Positions 1 through 8,093 of a stretch of 47,413 bases of DNA are shown here, piece after piece. Below the pieces are notes generated by a model that searched no databases, had not been told where the DNA came from, and saw nothing but the letters and a program-made list of their open reading frames with translations. Origin of the DNA: UBA1067 sp050874585 (GTDB lineage Bacteria > Verrucomicrobiota > Kiritimatiellia > RFP12 > UBA1067); NCBI GenBank assembly GCA_050874585.1, contig JBNMKZ010000013.1:1-47413 (forward strand), read 5' to 3'. A program made the translations under genes and the position numbers. Positions within the stretch are counted from its first letter, which is position 1. Every line of letters begins with the position of its first letter.

Positions 1-130
1 GGCTAAGAAGACTTTGTTGTCGAGGTGCGAGAGGTGAGCGCAACCGTGGAAGCCGAGACCGAGCGACAGCTTCGCGCAAGCCCCCGAGCAGGCGGTTCCG
101 GCGAAGCCGGACACGGAACCGCCGCGCCCT
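1..130. repeat. Dispersed repeat, copy A (direct copy at 32222-32351)
   Basis: These 130 bases match 32222-32351 in the same orientation with only three mismatches, all near the right end. Both copies end in GCCGCGCCCT. A diverged piece of the same module (core GCGCAACCGTGGAAGCCGAG) recurs at about 17080-17120. No protein is convincingly encoded. The window starts inside the element, so its true left border is not visible. In the 32-kb copy the preceding bases belong to further repeat modules, so this copy may also continue to the left. Confidence 0.9.
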
Positions 131-193
131 TCAGTGATTCAGCCTAAGCGCGGCAGTTTGTTTTTTGCCGCAAAGGTCGCAGAGAGCTCAAAG

Positions 194-250
194 AATTACA
201 ATAAATTCGAGAGATGAGGTCTGACCTCGATTCCATATTTTATTGTAATT
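194..250. repeat. 57-bp imperfect palindrome
   Basis: The arms AATTACAATAAA (194-205) and TTTATTGTAATT (239-250) are perfectly complementary over 12 bases. The centre, GAGGTC-T-GACCTC (216-228), is a second perfect inverted repeat on the same axis (position 222). The AT-rich arms stand out from the GC-rich surroundings. It could form a cruciform or RNA hairpin. No T-tract follows, so it does not look like a simple terminator. It may be a small palindromic mobile element. Confidence 0.75.
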
Positions 251-286
251 TTCGCGGCACACGACTCCGTGTCCCGTGGTTGTTTA

Positions 287-423
287 CCACTGAACACACC
301 GAAACTGCCTTCGGCAGACACTGAAGGACACTGAAGCCTTGTGTTTCCCCTGCGGGGCTGAACACGAAAAACCTTCAGTGAATTTCAGTGTCGGTCGCCA
401 GACCGGTTCAGTGTGTTCAGTGG
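287..423. repeat. 137-bp imperfect palindromic element (MITE/REP-like)
   Basis: The outer arms CCACTGAACACAC (287-299) and GTGTGTTCAGTGG (411-423) are perfect 13-base inverted repeats. A second imperfect 20-base pair of arms (317-336 and 373-392), built on CACTGAA/TTCAGTG, shares the same centre near 355. Fragments occur elsewhere: TTCAGTGAATTTCAGTG again near 671-687 and CCACTGAACACGG near 14398. Symmetry plus partial copies suggest a short non-autonomous mobile or REP-type element. No target-site duplication is evident. Confidence 0.7.
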
Positions 424-558
424 CAGAAAACGAGTACCCCATCCACCCACGCCGCAGGCAACCGTGCTGACCCGCACCAACCGCCCGTTCGGGGGCTCGC
501 ACGAGAGAAAAACAGGTACTTTACAGGCACCACGCGGCACTTTGAATCTGCCGTGTTT

Positions 559-687
559 CAGCCTGTGGTCGGCCTGTCCCTCCTCTCGGGCGAGGGGGTG
601 AGCGCGAAGTGTCGCACGAGAGGTGCGGTGCGACTCGCAGCCGTAGGAGTTGTTTTGTCTGCCGCGCCCTTCAGTGAATTTCAGTGA
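559..687. repeat. Mosaic dispersed repeat, partial copy
   Basis: The stretch containing CCCTCCTCTCGGGCGAGGGG followed by GTGAGCGCGAAGTGTCGC recurs nearly unchanged at about 14560-14640, 31796-31850 and 32096-32150, and in diverged form at 17038-17080. CCCTC and GAGGG can pair as a small hairpin. This copy continues into GCACGAGAGGTGCGGTGCGA, shared with the 14-kb copy, and ends in the CAGTG motif of the palindromic element at 287-423. The short reading frames here are not credible genes. Confidence 0.8.
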
Positions 688-720
688 CCGCCGCCAGGCC
701 TGGTAAACTCAAGGAGGGCG

Positions 721-802
721 TTAGGTTGCGCAACCTAAGGGTGTCGGGTTGCGCAAGTCGAGGGGCTTAGGTTGCGCAACCTAACGGTGGGGGGATGCGC
801 AA
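721..802. repeat. Palindrome array 1: four TGCGCAA cores every 23 bp
   Basis: TTGCGCAA cores lie at 726-733, 749-756 and 772-779, and a one-base variant ATGCGCAA lies at 795-802. Centre-to-centre distance is exactly 23 bp each time. The first and third sit in the perfect 18-bp palindrome TTAGGTTGCGCAACCTAA (721-738 and 767-784). The palindromes have no loop, so they look like dimer-binding sites rather than hairpins. The last centre is about 95 bp upstream of the -10 of the ABC operon. The array is followed by about 90 bases without recognisable features. Confidence 0.85.
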
Positions 803-890
803 CCACGGGAGGGGGCACCAGACGGCCGGGCTCCGAGTCCGCAATTCGCCGCGCAAATCCCACGCCTTTAATCTTCCCTTAATAAGGATG

Positions 891-899
891 TGCTATAAT
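891..899 (+). promoter_or_regulatory. Extended -10 promoter of the ABC operon
   Basis: TGCTATAAT matches an extended -10 element exactly (TGN-TATAAT). No good -35 hexamer is visible 16-18 bases upstream. It lies 53 bases before the first start codon of the ABC transporter operon and downstream of palindrome array 1. Confidence 0.65.
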
Positions 900-952
900 A
901 CACATCAAAATCGTTCGAAAGGACGATTGGGTGTTGGACTTTGGGAACTTAA

Positions 953-1690
953 ATGGATGATTGTATGCTGAAAGTAGAAAACTTGAAGAAGAGTTTCGGT
1001 GCCTTTCAGGCGGTGAAGGGGATTTCCTTTTCCGTTGGGAAGGGCGAGGTGCTCGGCTTTCTTGGCCCGAACGGAGCTGGAAAGTCCACGACCATGCGCA
1101 TGATTACCGGCTTTCTGCCGCCGACGTCGGGGCGGGCCGTCATCTGCGGGCACGACATCACGACAGATCCCGTCGCCGCCAAGCGATGCCTCGGCTATCT
1201 GCCCGAGTCCGCACCGAGCTACCGGTCGATGACGGTGGTGGATTTCCTCACCTTCATTGCCAAGGTCCGCGGCTTTTCGGGAGCGGAGGTGAAGGCGCGG
1301 GTCGAGGCCGTCATCGACAAGGCCAAGCTCGCCCCGGTTGCGCGGCAGACGATTGATACGCTTTCGAAGGGCTATCGCCAGCGCACGTGTTTTGCCCAGG
1401 CCATCATCCACGATCCGCAAGTCCTGATTATGGATGAGCCGACGGACGGTTTGGATCCGAACCAGAAGTTCACGGTTCGGGAGATGATTCGCGAGATGGC
1501 CGCCGACAAGGCCATCATCATCTCAACGCACATCCTTGAGGAAGTCGATGCCGTCTGCACGCGGGCGATTGTCATCGCGGGCGGCGAACTCAAGGCGGAC
1601 GGTACGCCGGCCGAGTTGCGGGCGATGGATCCGTCCGGACGGCTTGACGTGGTCTTCAGGAATCTGACGATGAAGAAGGAGGAGGCGTAA
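953..1690 (+). CDS. ABC transporter ATP-binding protein, GldA-like
   Basis: This is a cytoplasmic ATPase subunit of an ABC-2 type system. Walker A is GPNGAGKST (residues 38-46). The signature is LSKGYRQR, Walker B is VLIMDEPTDGLDP, and the H-loop is IIISTH. The 245-residue length is normal for the family. The next gene is a permease fused to a GldG-like domain, which points to the GldA/GldF/GldG type of transporter known from gliding-motility loci but widespread in non-gliding bacteria; the substrate is unknown. Two starts are possible: 953 (MDDCMLKVEN) or 965 (MLKVEN), the latter matching the usual N-terminus. Neither has a strong ribosome-binding site. The gene ends one base before its neighbour, so the two are surely co-transcribed. 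Confidence 0.9.
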   Translation: MDDCMLKVENLKKSFGAFQAVKGISFSVGKGEVLGFLGPNGAGKSTTMRMITGFLPPTSGRAVICGHDITTDPVAAKRCLGYLPESAPSYRSMTVVDFLTFIAKVRGFSGAEVKARVEAVIDKAKLAPVARQTIDTLSKGYRQRTCFAQAIIHDPQVLIMDEPTDGLDPNQKFTVREMIREMAADKAIIISTHILEEVDAVCTRAIVIAGGELKADGTPAELRAMDPSGRLDVVFRNLTMKKEEA

Positions 1691-1691
1691 G

Positions 1692-4283
1692 ATGAGGGGA
1701 TTGCGGAATGTGCGCACGGTTTTTGCGCGTGAGTTCAAGGCGTATTTCGATTCGCCGGTTGCCTATGTCTTTCTCGTGGCATTTCTCGTGCTGGTCGGTT
1801 TCCTGACCTTCGGCTTCGCCATGTTCTACGAGAGGCGGCAGGCCGACCTGACCCCGTTCTTCTTCTGGCACCCGTGGGTCTACCTGCTGCTGGTTCCGGC
1901 GGCCACGATGGGACTGTGGGCGGATGAGCGGCGCAATGGGACGGCGGAACTTCTCCTGACGCTCCCGTTGACGCTCTGGGAGGCCCTTGTCGGCAAGTTC
2001 CTCGCCGCCTGGGCGTTCATGGGCGTTGCGCTTGCGCTGACATTCCCCGTCGTTGTCACGGCCGGATGGCTGGGAAGCCCCGACTGGGGTGCGGTTGCCT
2101 GCGGCTACATCGGCAGCCTCTTCCTCGCGGGTGCGGCGGCGGCGATTGGTGTCTTTGCCTCGGCACTTTCGCGTAGCCAGGTCATTGGATTCGTGATTTC
2201 GCTCGTCCTGACCTTCCTGATGCTCATCATCGGATTCAATCCCGTCGTTCATGCGGTGGCGAACTGGGGTGTGCCGTCCGTCATCGTCAATGGTCTTGCG
2301 TCCTGCTCGCTCCTCAGCCATTTCGAGGCGCTTCAGCGCGGCGTTCTTGACCTGTCCGACATTGCCTACTACATCGGACTGATGGCATTCATGCTGGTCG
2401 CGGCGAAAACCGTCATCGACACAAGGAAGACGAGCGGGTGCATCGGCCTCGCGGCGGTCGCCGTCATCGTCGTTGCGGCCGACCTCATTCTGGCGAGCCT
2501 TCCGCTTCGGGCGGACTTGACGGCCGACCGCCTCTATTCGCTTTCGGACGGTTCGCGGGCGGTTTTGGGCAAGCTTGAGGATGCCGTGACGGTGAAGTGC
2601 TTCGTCAGTTCGTCCGCGGCGGATTTGCCCGTGTCGATTAAGACCTACGCAACGCGCGTGGAGAACCTGTTGAAGGAATACGAGCGCGCCGCCGGCGGAA
2701 ACCTGACGCTGGAAACCTATGACCCGAAGCCTGATTCCGACGCGGAGGAGTGGGCGCAGCGCTATGGCATCGAGCCACAGACGATCAATCCGTTCGGTTC
2801 GCCCGTCTATTTCGGCATCGTGGCCGTCTGCGGCGACCGCGAGGAGACGCTGCCGGCCGTTTCGCCGCGTGGTGAGGCTACGCTTGAGTACGACCTGACG
2901 CGACTCGTGACGCGTGTCGCCTGGCCCGAGCGCCCGGTTGTCGGTGTCATGACCTCGCTCCCGGATGTGCTGGGCGGCGAGATGAATCCGATGATGATGC
3001 AGATGGGGCAGCGTCCTTCCGCTGGTTGGGCCATCTTTTCCGAACTGAAGAAGGACTATGATGTCCGCTCGGTTTCAACTGAGGCGGATACGATTGACGC
3101 GGATGTCAAGACGCTCATCGTCGTGCATCCGAAGGACCTGTCCGACAAGGCGCTCTATGCGATTGACCAGTTTGTCCTTCGCGGCGGTCGTCTGATTGCC
3201 TGCGTCGACCCCCTGAGCGTGATGGATCTGATGGCTTCGCGGCAGAAGCAGAATCCGATGATGATGCAGATGGGTGGCGCGGGCGATGCACCCTCGACGC
3301 TTGGCAAGCTCTTCGAGACCTGGGGCGTCACCTTCACGACGGAGAAGATGGTCGCCGACCTCGCGGCGGCGACACGGCTCAATGCCGGGAACAACCGCGT
3401 GGAGGAGAATCCGGCGTTTCTTTCGCTCTCGGCGGAGAATATGGACAAGGACGACCTGCTCGTCGCCCGGCTCTCCGAGGTGATGTTGCCGTTTGCGGGA
3501 GCCTTCGCGTTTGATGGCACGAACAAGGACCTCACGTTCACGCCAATCATGACCACTTCCAAGGACGGCTCCTGCCTGGTCGACCGCCGCAGTGTGCAGT
3601 TCGGTATGGACGCGCTGAAGCGCGAACTTGCGCCAGACGGTCAGGACCGCGTTGTGGCGGCACGGCTTGCCGGCAAGTTCCACACGGCCTATCCCAAGGG
3701 GCCGGACGGCACGAACGACGTCTCCAAGGCTCTCGCCGAGGGGACTGGGACGGTCGTCCTCTTCGGTGATGCCGACTTCCTCGCCGACCAGTTCTGTGTG
3801 CAGGTCATGAATACGCCGTTCGGCACGATGGTTCAGCCTCTGAACGACAACCTTGCCCTCTTCTCGAATGTCATCGAGCAGTTCGCCGGACGCGAGGAGC
3901 TGATTGGCATCCGCTCGCGTGGACGCTCGGATCGTCCGTTCGAGAAAGTCCGTGCGCTCGAGGCGAAGGCCATGGCCAAGTGGCAGAGCAAGGAACGGGA
4001 ACTTGAGTCGGCCCTCCAGGAGACGCGTCAGCGCCTTTTGGCCCTGCAGAAGCAGAAGAGCGGAAACGACCGTTTCATCTTCTCAAAGGAACAGGAAGAG
4101 GAGTATCGCCGCTTCCGCAAAGTTCAGGCGGACACGAGCCGTCAGCTGAAGAACGTCCGAAAGGAACTGACGGCCGACATCGATGCGCTCGGCATGACGC
4201 TCAAGTGCCTGAACATCCTGCTGATGCCGATTCTGGTGATTCTCTTTGGCCTCGGGCGCGGGCTTCTTCGTAAGCGCCACTAA
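1692..4283 (+). CDS. GldF-GldG-like fusion: ABC-2 permease plus extracytoplasmic domain
   Basis: This 863-residue membrane protein joins two normally separate subunits. Residues 1-240 or so are an ABC-2 permease with about six hydrophobic segments. A further transmembrane segment near 250-270 leads into a long GldG-like periplasmic region beginning around LTADRLYSLSDGSRAVL. A C-terminal transmembrane helix (LLMPILVILFGLGRGLL) and a basic tail RKRH close the protein. A charged, probably coiled-coil stretch precedes that helix (about 755-840). The octapeptide NPMMMQMG occurs twice, near residues 433 and 521. A good Shine-Dalgarno (AAGGAGGAGG) overlaps the end of the ATPase gene, indicating translational coupling. 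Family assignment rests on layout and recognisable segments; the transported substrate cannot be told. Confidence 0.85.
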   Translation: MRGLRNVRTVFAREFKAYFDSPVAYVFLVAFLVLVGFLTFGFAMFYERRQADLTPFFFWHPWVYLLLVPAATMGLWADERRNGTAELLLTLPLTLWEALVGKFLAAWAFMGVALALTFPVVVTAGWLGSPDWGAVACGYIGSLFLAGAAAAIGVFASALSRSQVIGFVISLVLTFLMLIIGFNPVVHAVANWGVPSVIVNGLASCSLLSHFEALQRGVLDLSDIAYYIGLMAFMLVAAKTVIDTRKTSGCIGLAAVAVIVVAADLILASLPLRADLTADRLYSLSDGSRAVLGKLEDAVTVKCFVSSSAADLPVSIKTYATRVENLLKEYERAAGGNLTLETYDPKPDSDAEEWAQRYGIEPQTINPFGSPVYFGIVAVCGDREETLPAVSPRGEATLEYDLTRLVTRVAWPERPVVGVMTSLPDVLGGEMNPMMMQMGQRPSAGWAIFSELKKDYDVRSVSTEADTIDADVKTLIVVHPKDLSDKALYAIDQFVLRGGRLIACVDPLSVMDLMASRQKQNPMMMQMGGAGDAPSTLGKLFETWGVTFTTEKMVADLAAATRLNAGNNRVEENPAFLSLSAENMDKDDLLVARLSEVMLPFAGAFAFDGTNKDLTFTPIMTTSKDGSCLVDRRSVQFGMDALKRELAPDGQDRVVAARLAGKFHTAYPKGPDGTNDVSKALAEGTGTVVLFGDADFLADQFCVQVMNTPFGTMVQPLNDNLALFSNVIEQFAGREELIGIRSRGRSDRPFEKVRALEAKAMAKWQSKERELESALQETRQRLLALQKQKSGNDRFIFSKEQEEEYRRFRKVQADTSRQLKNVRKELTADIDALGMTLKCLNILLMPILVILFGLGRGLLRKRH

Positions 4284-4301
4284 GGGAAAGGACTGACTGA
4301 A

Positions 4302-5276
4302 ATGACACGAAAGAACCTGTTGTCTCTGCTCGCCGTGGCTGCCGTTCTTGTCGGCGCGGCACTTCTGCTGAACAATCAGTCGAAGCCGAAGGCCCCGCGG
4401 CTGATTGGCAAGTCCATCCTGCCCGCCTTCAGTCTCGCGGATGTCGCACGGATTGAAATCGGTGACGGGCTGGTGCTCTCGGCCGGAGAGCAGGGGTGGC
4501 GAATTGACTCGCTCTTTGGCTATCCGGCGGATCGTGAGAAAATCGTGGCGAACGTTCTCCGCCTCGCCGACCTGAAGGTCGGGCAGGTCGCCCGGGGCCG
4601 CACGATTGCGAAGCCGACGAACCTCGTGCTCAAGGATGCCGCGGGCGGCACGCTTGCCGCGCTGGCCCTTGGCGAAACGCGCTTCCGCAAGGCGACGGGG
4701 CAGGCCGCCCTGTACGGCGGCTCCTATCCGGATGGCCGGTATCTCTCCTTTGATGGTGAGACCGTGCTGGTGGATGATGCGCTGGAGGCGTTCGACGGCG
4801 ATGCAACGAGGTGGTGCTCAACACGAATCGCCTCGATTCCCTCGGAGGCGGTGTCGGCCGTTGCCTTTGCGCATGCAGGCGAGAGCGTGGCGTTGAACAA
4901 GGACACGAACGGTGTCTGGACGGTTCAGGGCCTTTTGCCAGGGGAGGAACTCGACAGTCCCAAGACCTATTCACTCGACTCAGCCCTCAGTTACCTTGAC
5001 TTCACGACGGTTGTCGACCCGAAACTTGACGCGGCGGAACTCGGCTTCGCGACTGGCTACGTCTACACGGTGACGCTCAAGGGTGGCACGAATCGCGTGG
5101 CGACGGTCGGCAACGCGGTCAAGGGTGGCTCGGACCGCTACTTCAAGTTGGACGGTAGCCGGTGGGTTTACACGATTTCGTCCTCGGCGGCGCAGGCGAT
5201 GATGAAAACGCGCAAGGATGTGGTCAAGGCCAAGGAGGAGGCGCCGAAGACGGAAGGAGAGAAGACGGCCGACTGA
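4302..5276 (+). CDS. DUF4340-type membrane-anchored protein
   Basis: This 324-residue protein has an N-terminal hydrophobic anchor (LLSLLAVAAVLVGAALLL, after MTRKN), with the rest predicted outside the cytoplasm. The body resembles DUF4340 proteins, which typically sit directly behind GldG-like genes; the segment FSLADVARIEIGDG and the following W-R repeats fit that family. The C-terminus is a charged, lysine/glutamate-rich tail. A good GGAAAGGA site lies before the start and only 18 bases separate it from the fusion permease, so it is the third gene of the operon. Its role is probably accessory to the ABC machine; the biochemical function is unknown. Confidence 0.8.
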   Translation: MTRKNLLSLLAVAAVLVGAALLLNNQSKPKAPRLIGKSILPAFSLADVARIEIGDGLVLSAGEQGWRIDSLFGYPADREKIVANVLRLADLKVGQVARGRTIAKPTNLVLKDAAGGTLAALALGETRFRKATGQAALYGGSYPDGRYLSFDGETVLVDDALEAFDGDATRWCSTRIASIPSEAVSAVAFAHAGESVALNKDTNGVWTVQGLLPGEELDSPKTYSLDSALSYLDFTTVVDPKLDAAELGFATGYVYTVTLKGGTNRVATVGNAVKGGSDRYFKLDGSRWVYTISSSAAQAMMKTRKDVVKAKEEAPKTEGEKTAD

Positions 5277-5302
5277 CGGCACGGTCCGTAGTTTCGGTAT
5301 AG

Positions 5303-5340
5303 AAGGCGGAGATGTAAGGGCGAGACATCTTCGCCTTTTT
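5303..5340 (+). terminator. Intrinsic terminator of the ABC operon
   Basis: AAGGCGGAGATGT (5303-5315) pairs with ACATCTTCGCCTT (5325-5337) with one wobble, and the right arm runs into a T-tract ending at 5340. It lies 27 bases after the last stop codon. Confidence 0.85.
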
Positions 5341-5424
5341 GCTGGAAACGACATGTCCGGATTGAATCTTCGTTCCATACTTTCCACGATTTTTTAGAAC
5401 CGTCCCCAAGAATCGGATAAAATA

Positions 5425-5473
5425 TGGTATACTATTGCCACTTGCGCGAGGTTTCGCCACCATCCATGATGGT
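5425..5473 (+). promoter_or_regulatory. Promoter and operator-like inverted repeat before the BspA-like genes
   Basis: TGGTATACT (5425-5433) is an extended -10 element; no clear -35 is seen. In the transcribed leader, ACCATC-CAT-GATGGT (5459-5473) is a perfect 6-bp inverted repeat that could be an operator or small hairpin. The remaining leader to 5567 shows nothing else recognisable. Confidence 0.6.
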
Positions 5474-5567
5474 CATGCAGAAGTCGTCGCCCGGTACATA
5501 ACCAATCCGAACGGGTGACAGTCGGCGATTCGTGCGAGTGGTGCATCGAAGTGAGTAATCAGAGGAC

Positions 5568-8090
5568 ATGAAAAGAATCACAACCTTTTTGATGGGCATT
5601 TTCGCTTTGGCGATGGCCCATGCAGACGGGTTGTCGGTCGATCGCCCCGCGTGGATTTACATTCCATCCGAGGGGGTTATTTCGAACGACAACACGGTTG
5701 GCATGTCGTGTGACTTTGTCCTGAATGTATCCGTTCTCAATGCGGAAAGTCGTACGCTGGCCGTTGGTCGCGGTCAGCCCGGCGATGCTTATGTCATGCG
5801 CGGCAATGCTCTTGCCGCTGGTTCGATCCTTGACCTTTCGGAACCGATTGCCGACGCGGATGGCAAGTCCTGGACAATCGAGAAGTTCAATCGTCGGTGC
5901 TTTCTGCGGGATGGGGTGCCCGTGCAGACGTTTGTCGCGCCGCAGGAATTGACGACCATCTCTGAAAAGCAATTCGACTATCCAAACCGTCCGGGGCAGC
6001 TTGACATCACGCTCAATTGCCCGAACCTGACCGTCTTGCCGAATGGTTTCACGAGCGGGGCGGATATCCTCCACCTGAACATACCCAACTGCCGGACGCT
6101 TGATAGTTATGCGCTCCCGAAATTCGACGAGCAGGATGTCAGCGAGTGGAACCTTTCGGGTGTCGAGGTGGCCGGGCTCTCGGCATTTGCCTGGTCAAAG
6201 CCGAGGGGAACGCTCCGCCTGCCCCGTGTGCAGCGCGTGGAGAGGAACTTCATTACGAAGGGCGATTTGACTCGATTGGAACTCGGGAATCGCGGCAATA
6301 CCCTCAAGACCGTTGACATGTCTGCCTGCAACAGCTGCCGCGAACTCGTGCTTGGCTGTTCGACCAGGTGCATGATCGCGACGAATAGTTTTCCCAGTGC
6401 GGGACTGGGGCGCGTCTGGTTTCAGGGCGCGGTTCCGACTTTCACCGGAGAGGACATTGTCTTCGGTACGGAGCGGCAGAAGGCGCGTTCCATGGTCTTC
6501 TATGTGCCCGGGACGGAGGAATGGCGGGATTATGTCGGCGAAATAACCGAATTGACGGATGAGGAGGTCGCCGCCTTTTCGGCCGAGCATCCTGACTGGG
6601 AGGCACCGGTGGGGGTCGTGCCGCCCGATGTCTTTCTCACGACGGACGAGCAGTACATCGGGTTTTCGGAGGCCTCGTCGTGTGGCCTCTCGGTGATGTG
6701 CTATTCGAGGGATGTCTATGGCCGCCATACCATCACGGTTGATGGGAAGCCGTTTGAAGGTGGCGATCTGCCGAAAGGGTCGCTTGTGACGATTACGGCG
6801 GAACCGAAGAAGGCGACGACGCGTGTCCGCTGGGAAGGGCTCCTTCCTGATGGGACTCGTCCGAAAGGGCGGACGATTTCGTTTCGTTTGCTGAAGGACA
6901 CCTCCTTACGTCTGAGATTCTCACCGCAGTGGGAAGTCGATGTCACGCCACAGATTCCGACGATTTCGGATGGTGTTTGGACGCTTCTTGTCGATACTGT
7001 CACTGGTCAGGCGGGAAGTTCGGATCGACGACTCAAGATAGGTTATAGGCCTCCGAAGAATCACGCTCGTCCCGATTTGCGGACGATTTTCCCGTGGGTC
7101 TACCCGGCGGGTGAACCGCCGCCACCGCCCTGTGCGGAACTCGATCTCTCGGGACCGGTCGTCACCAAGGGGAATGAATCGGACAAGTGGACGATTGTCG
7201 AGATTGTCGATGAGGCGTTTCGTGGAATGCCGTCTGGGCTGGTGAGTTTCTATGCGCCCGAAACGCTCACCTATTGTGGTGGCCAGGTCTTCAGCGGTAG
7301 CGCATCGCTTGAGAATATGGTTTTCAATTGTCCGGATTTGGTTGGCGAATTCGGTCGTTGGGGATGGTCACTGGGCGACTGCAACCTGCGGCGGCTTGTC
7401 ATAAACGCCCCGCAGCTGACGCGGTTTGGTGCGCAGAACTTTGCGCGCTCCTCCTTTGATTCGAGCGACTTCGCAGAATGGGACTTGACGGGTGTCGTCG
7501 ATTTGGGCGAGTGTTCACTTCGGGCGGGGCAGTTTAATGCCGTTGGCATACGGGGGGCGCTTCGTCTGCCGAATGTCGAATTCGTGGGGCGCAGTGCGTT
7601 CCTGCACCAGAAGCGCATCACATCCGCTGAACTCGGCACGAATGGGAAACTCCGGAGCCTGGGAAAGACGATTTTCTGGGGCAACGACGGTAGCCTGAAG
7701 AAAATCGACTTTGGCTTTAGCAGTGCCTTTACGGTCGATCCGGAGGTTCTCTATGTGACGGACGATTCTGCGTTGGCGGTCGAGGAATTCTGGTTCTCCG
7801 GGCGGGCACCGAGTGTCGAGACGCTCGACCGTCTGCTGGCACGCCAGGAACTGGGGGAGGATGCGGAAAAGCCCATCAAGATTTTTGTCCCCTTGACGGA
7901 GTCTTCCTGGCGCGCCCTGACGAAGCCGATCGCGGCGGAAGAGCAGGGGGAGGCCGAACTTCTGCGTGAGGACGGCTTGACTGTTGGGGGTGTTTATGCA
8001 CGTGCGGACGGTGTCCGTATTGCTTGGCTGGTTCAGAATCCGAAGATTCCGGGTACAGCAGCTATTTGGAGGGGCGGCGTGAGGCCATAA
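5568..8090 (+). CDS. Secreted BspA-like leucine-rich repeat protein (paralogue 1)
   Basis: This 840-residue protein starts with a signal peptide (MKRITTFLMGIFALAMAHA). It has two leucine-rich-type regions of the BspA/LRR_5 kind, about 60-290 and 520-750, with phrases such as LRLPRVQRV and LRLPNVEFVGRSAF. Between them, about 385-450, is a module resembling the divergent InlB B-repeat (ITVDGKPFEGGDLPKGSLVT then VRWEG and a final LRLRFSP). This fold is common in exported adhesion-type proteins of gut bacteria. No membrane anchor or sorting motif is visible. A GAGG motif lies only about 4 bases before the ATG. The downstream gene is a full-length paralogue three bases away, so the pair forms an operon. 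Ligand unknown. Confidence 0.75.
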   Translation: MKRITTFLMGIFALAMAHADGLSVDRPAWIYIPSEGVISNDNTVGMSCDFVLNVSVLNAESRTLAVGRGQPGDAYVMRGNALAAGSILDLSEPIADADGKSWTIEKFNRRCFLRDGVPVQTFVAPQELTTISEKQFDYPNRPGQLDITLNCPNLTVLPNGFTSGADILHLNIPNCRTLDSYALPKFDEQDVSEWNLSGVEVAGLSAFAWSKPRGTLRLPRVQRVERNFITKGDLTRLELGNRGNTLKTVDMSACNSCRELVLGCSTRCMIATNSFPSAGLGRVWFQGAVPTFTGEDIVFGTERQKARSMVFYVPGTEEWRDYVGEITELTDEEVAAFSAEHPDWEAPVGVVPPDVFLTTDEQYIGFSEASSCGLSVMCYSRDVYGRHTITVDGKPFEGGDLPKGSLVTITAEPKKATTRVRWEGLLPDGTRPKGRTISFRLLKDTSLRLRFSPQWEVDVTPQIPTISDGVWTLLVDTVTGQAGSSDRRLKIGYRPPKNHARPDLRTIFPWVYPAGEPPPPPCAELDLSGPVVTKGNESDKWTIVEIVDEAFRGMPSGLVSFYAPETLTYCGGQVFSGSASLENMVFNCPDLVGEFGRWGWSLGDCNLRRLVINAPQLTRFGAQNFARSSFDSSDFAEWDLTGVVDLGECSLRAGQFNAVGIRGALRLPNVEFVGRSAFLHQKRITSAELGTNGKLRSLGKTIFWGNDGSLKKIDFGFSSAFTVDPEVLYVTDDSALAVEEFWFSGRAPSVETLDRLLARQELGEDAEKPIKIFVPLTESSWRALTKPIAAEEQGEAELLREDGLTVGGVYARADGVRIAWLVQNPKIPGTAAIWRGGVRP

Positions 8091-8093
8091 GGA

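Noticed and set aside
721..802. Rho-independent terminators or hairpins
   Set aside because: The palindromes have no loop and no T-tract, and they repeat at constant pitch, which fits protein-binding sites better.
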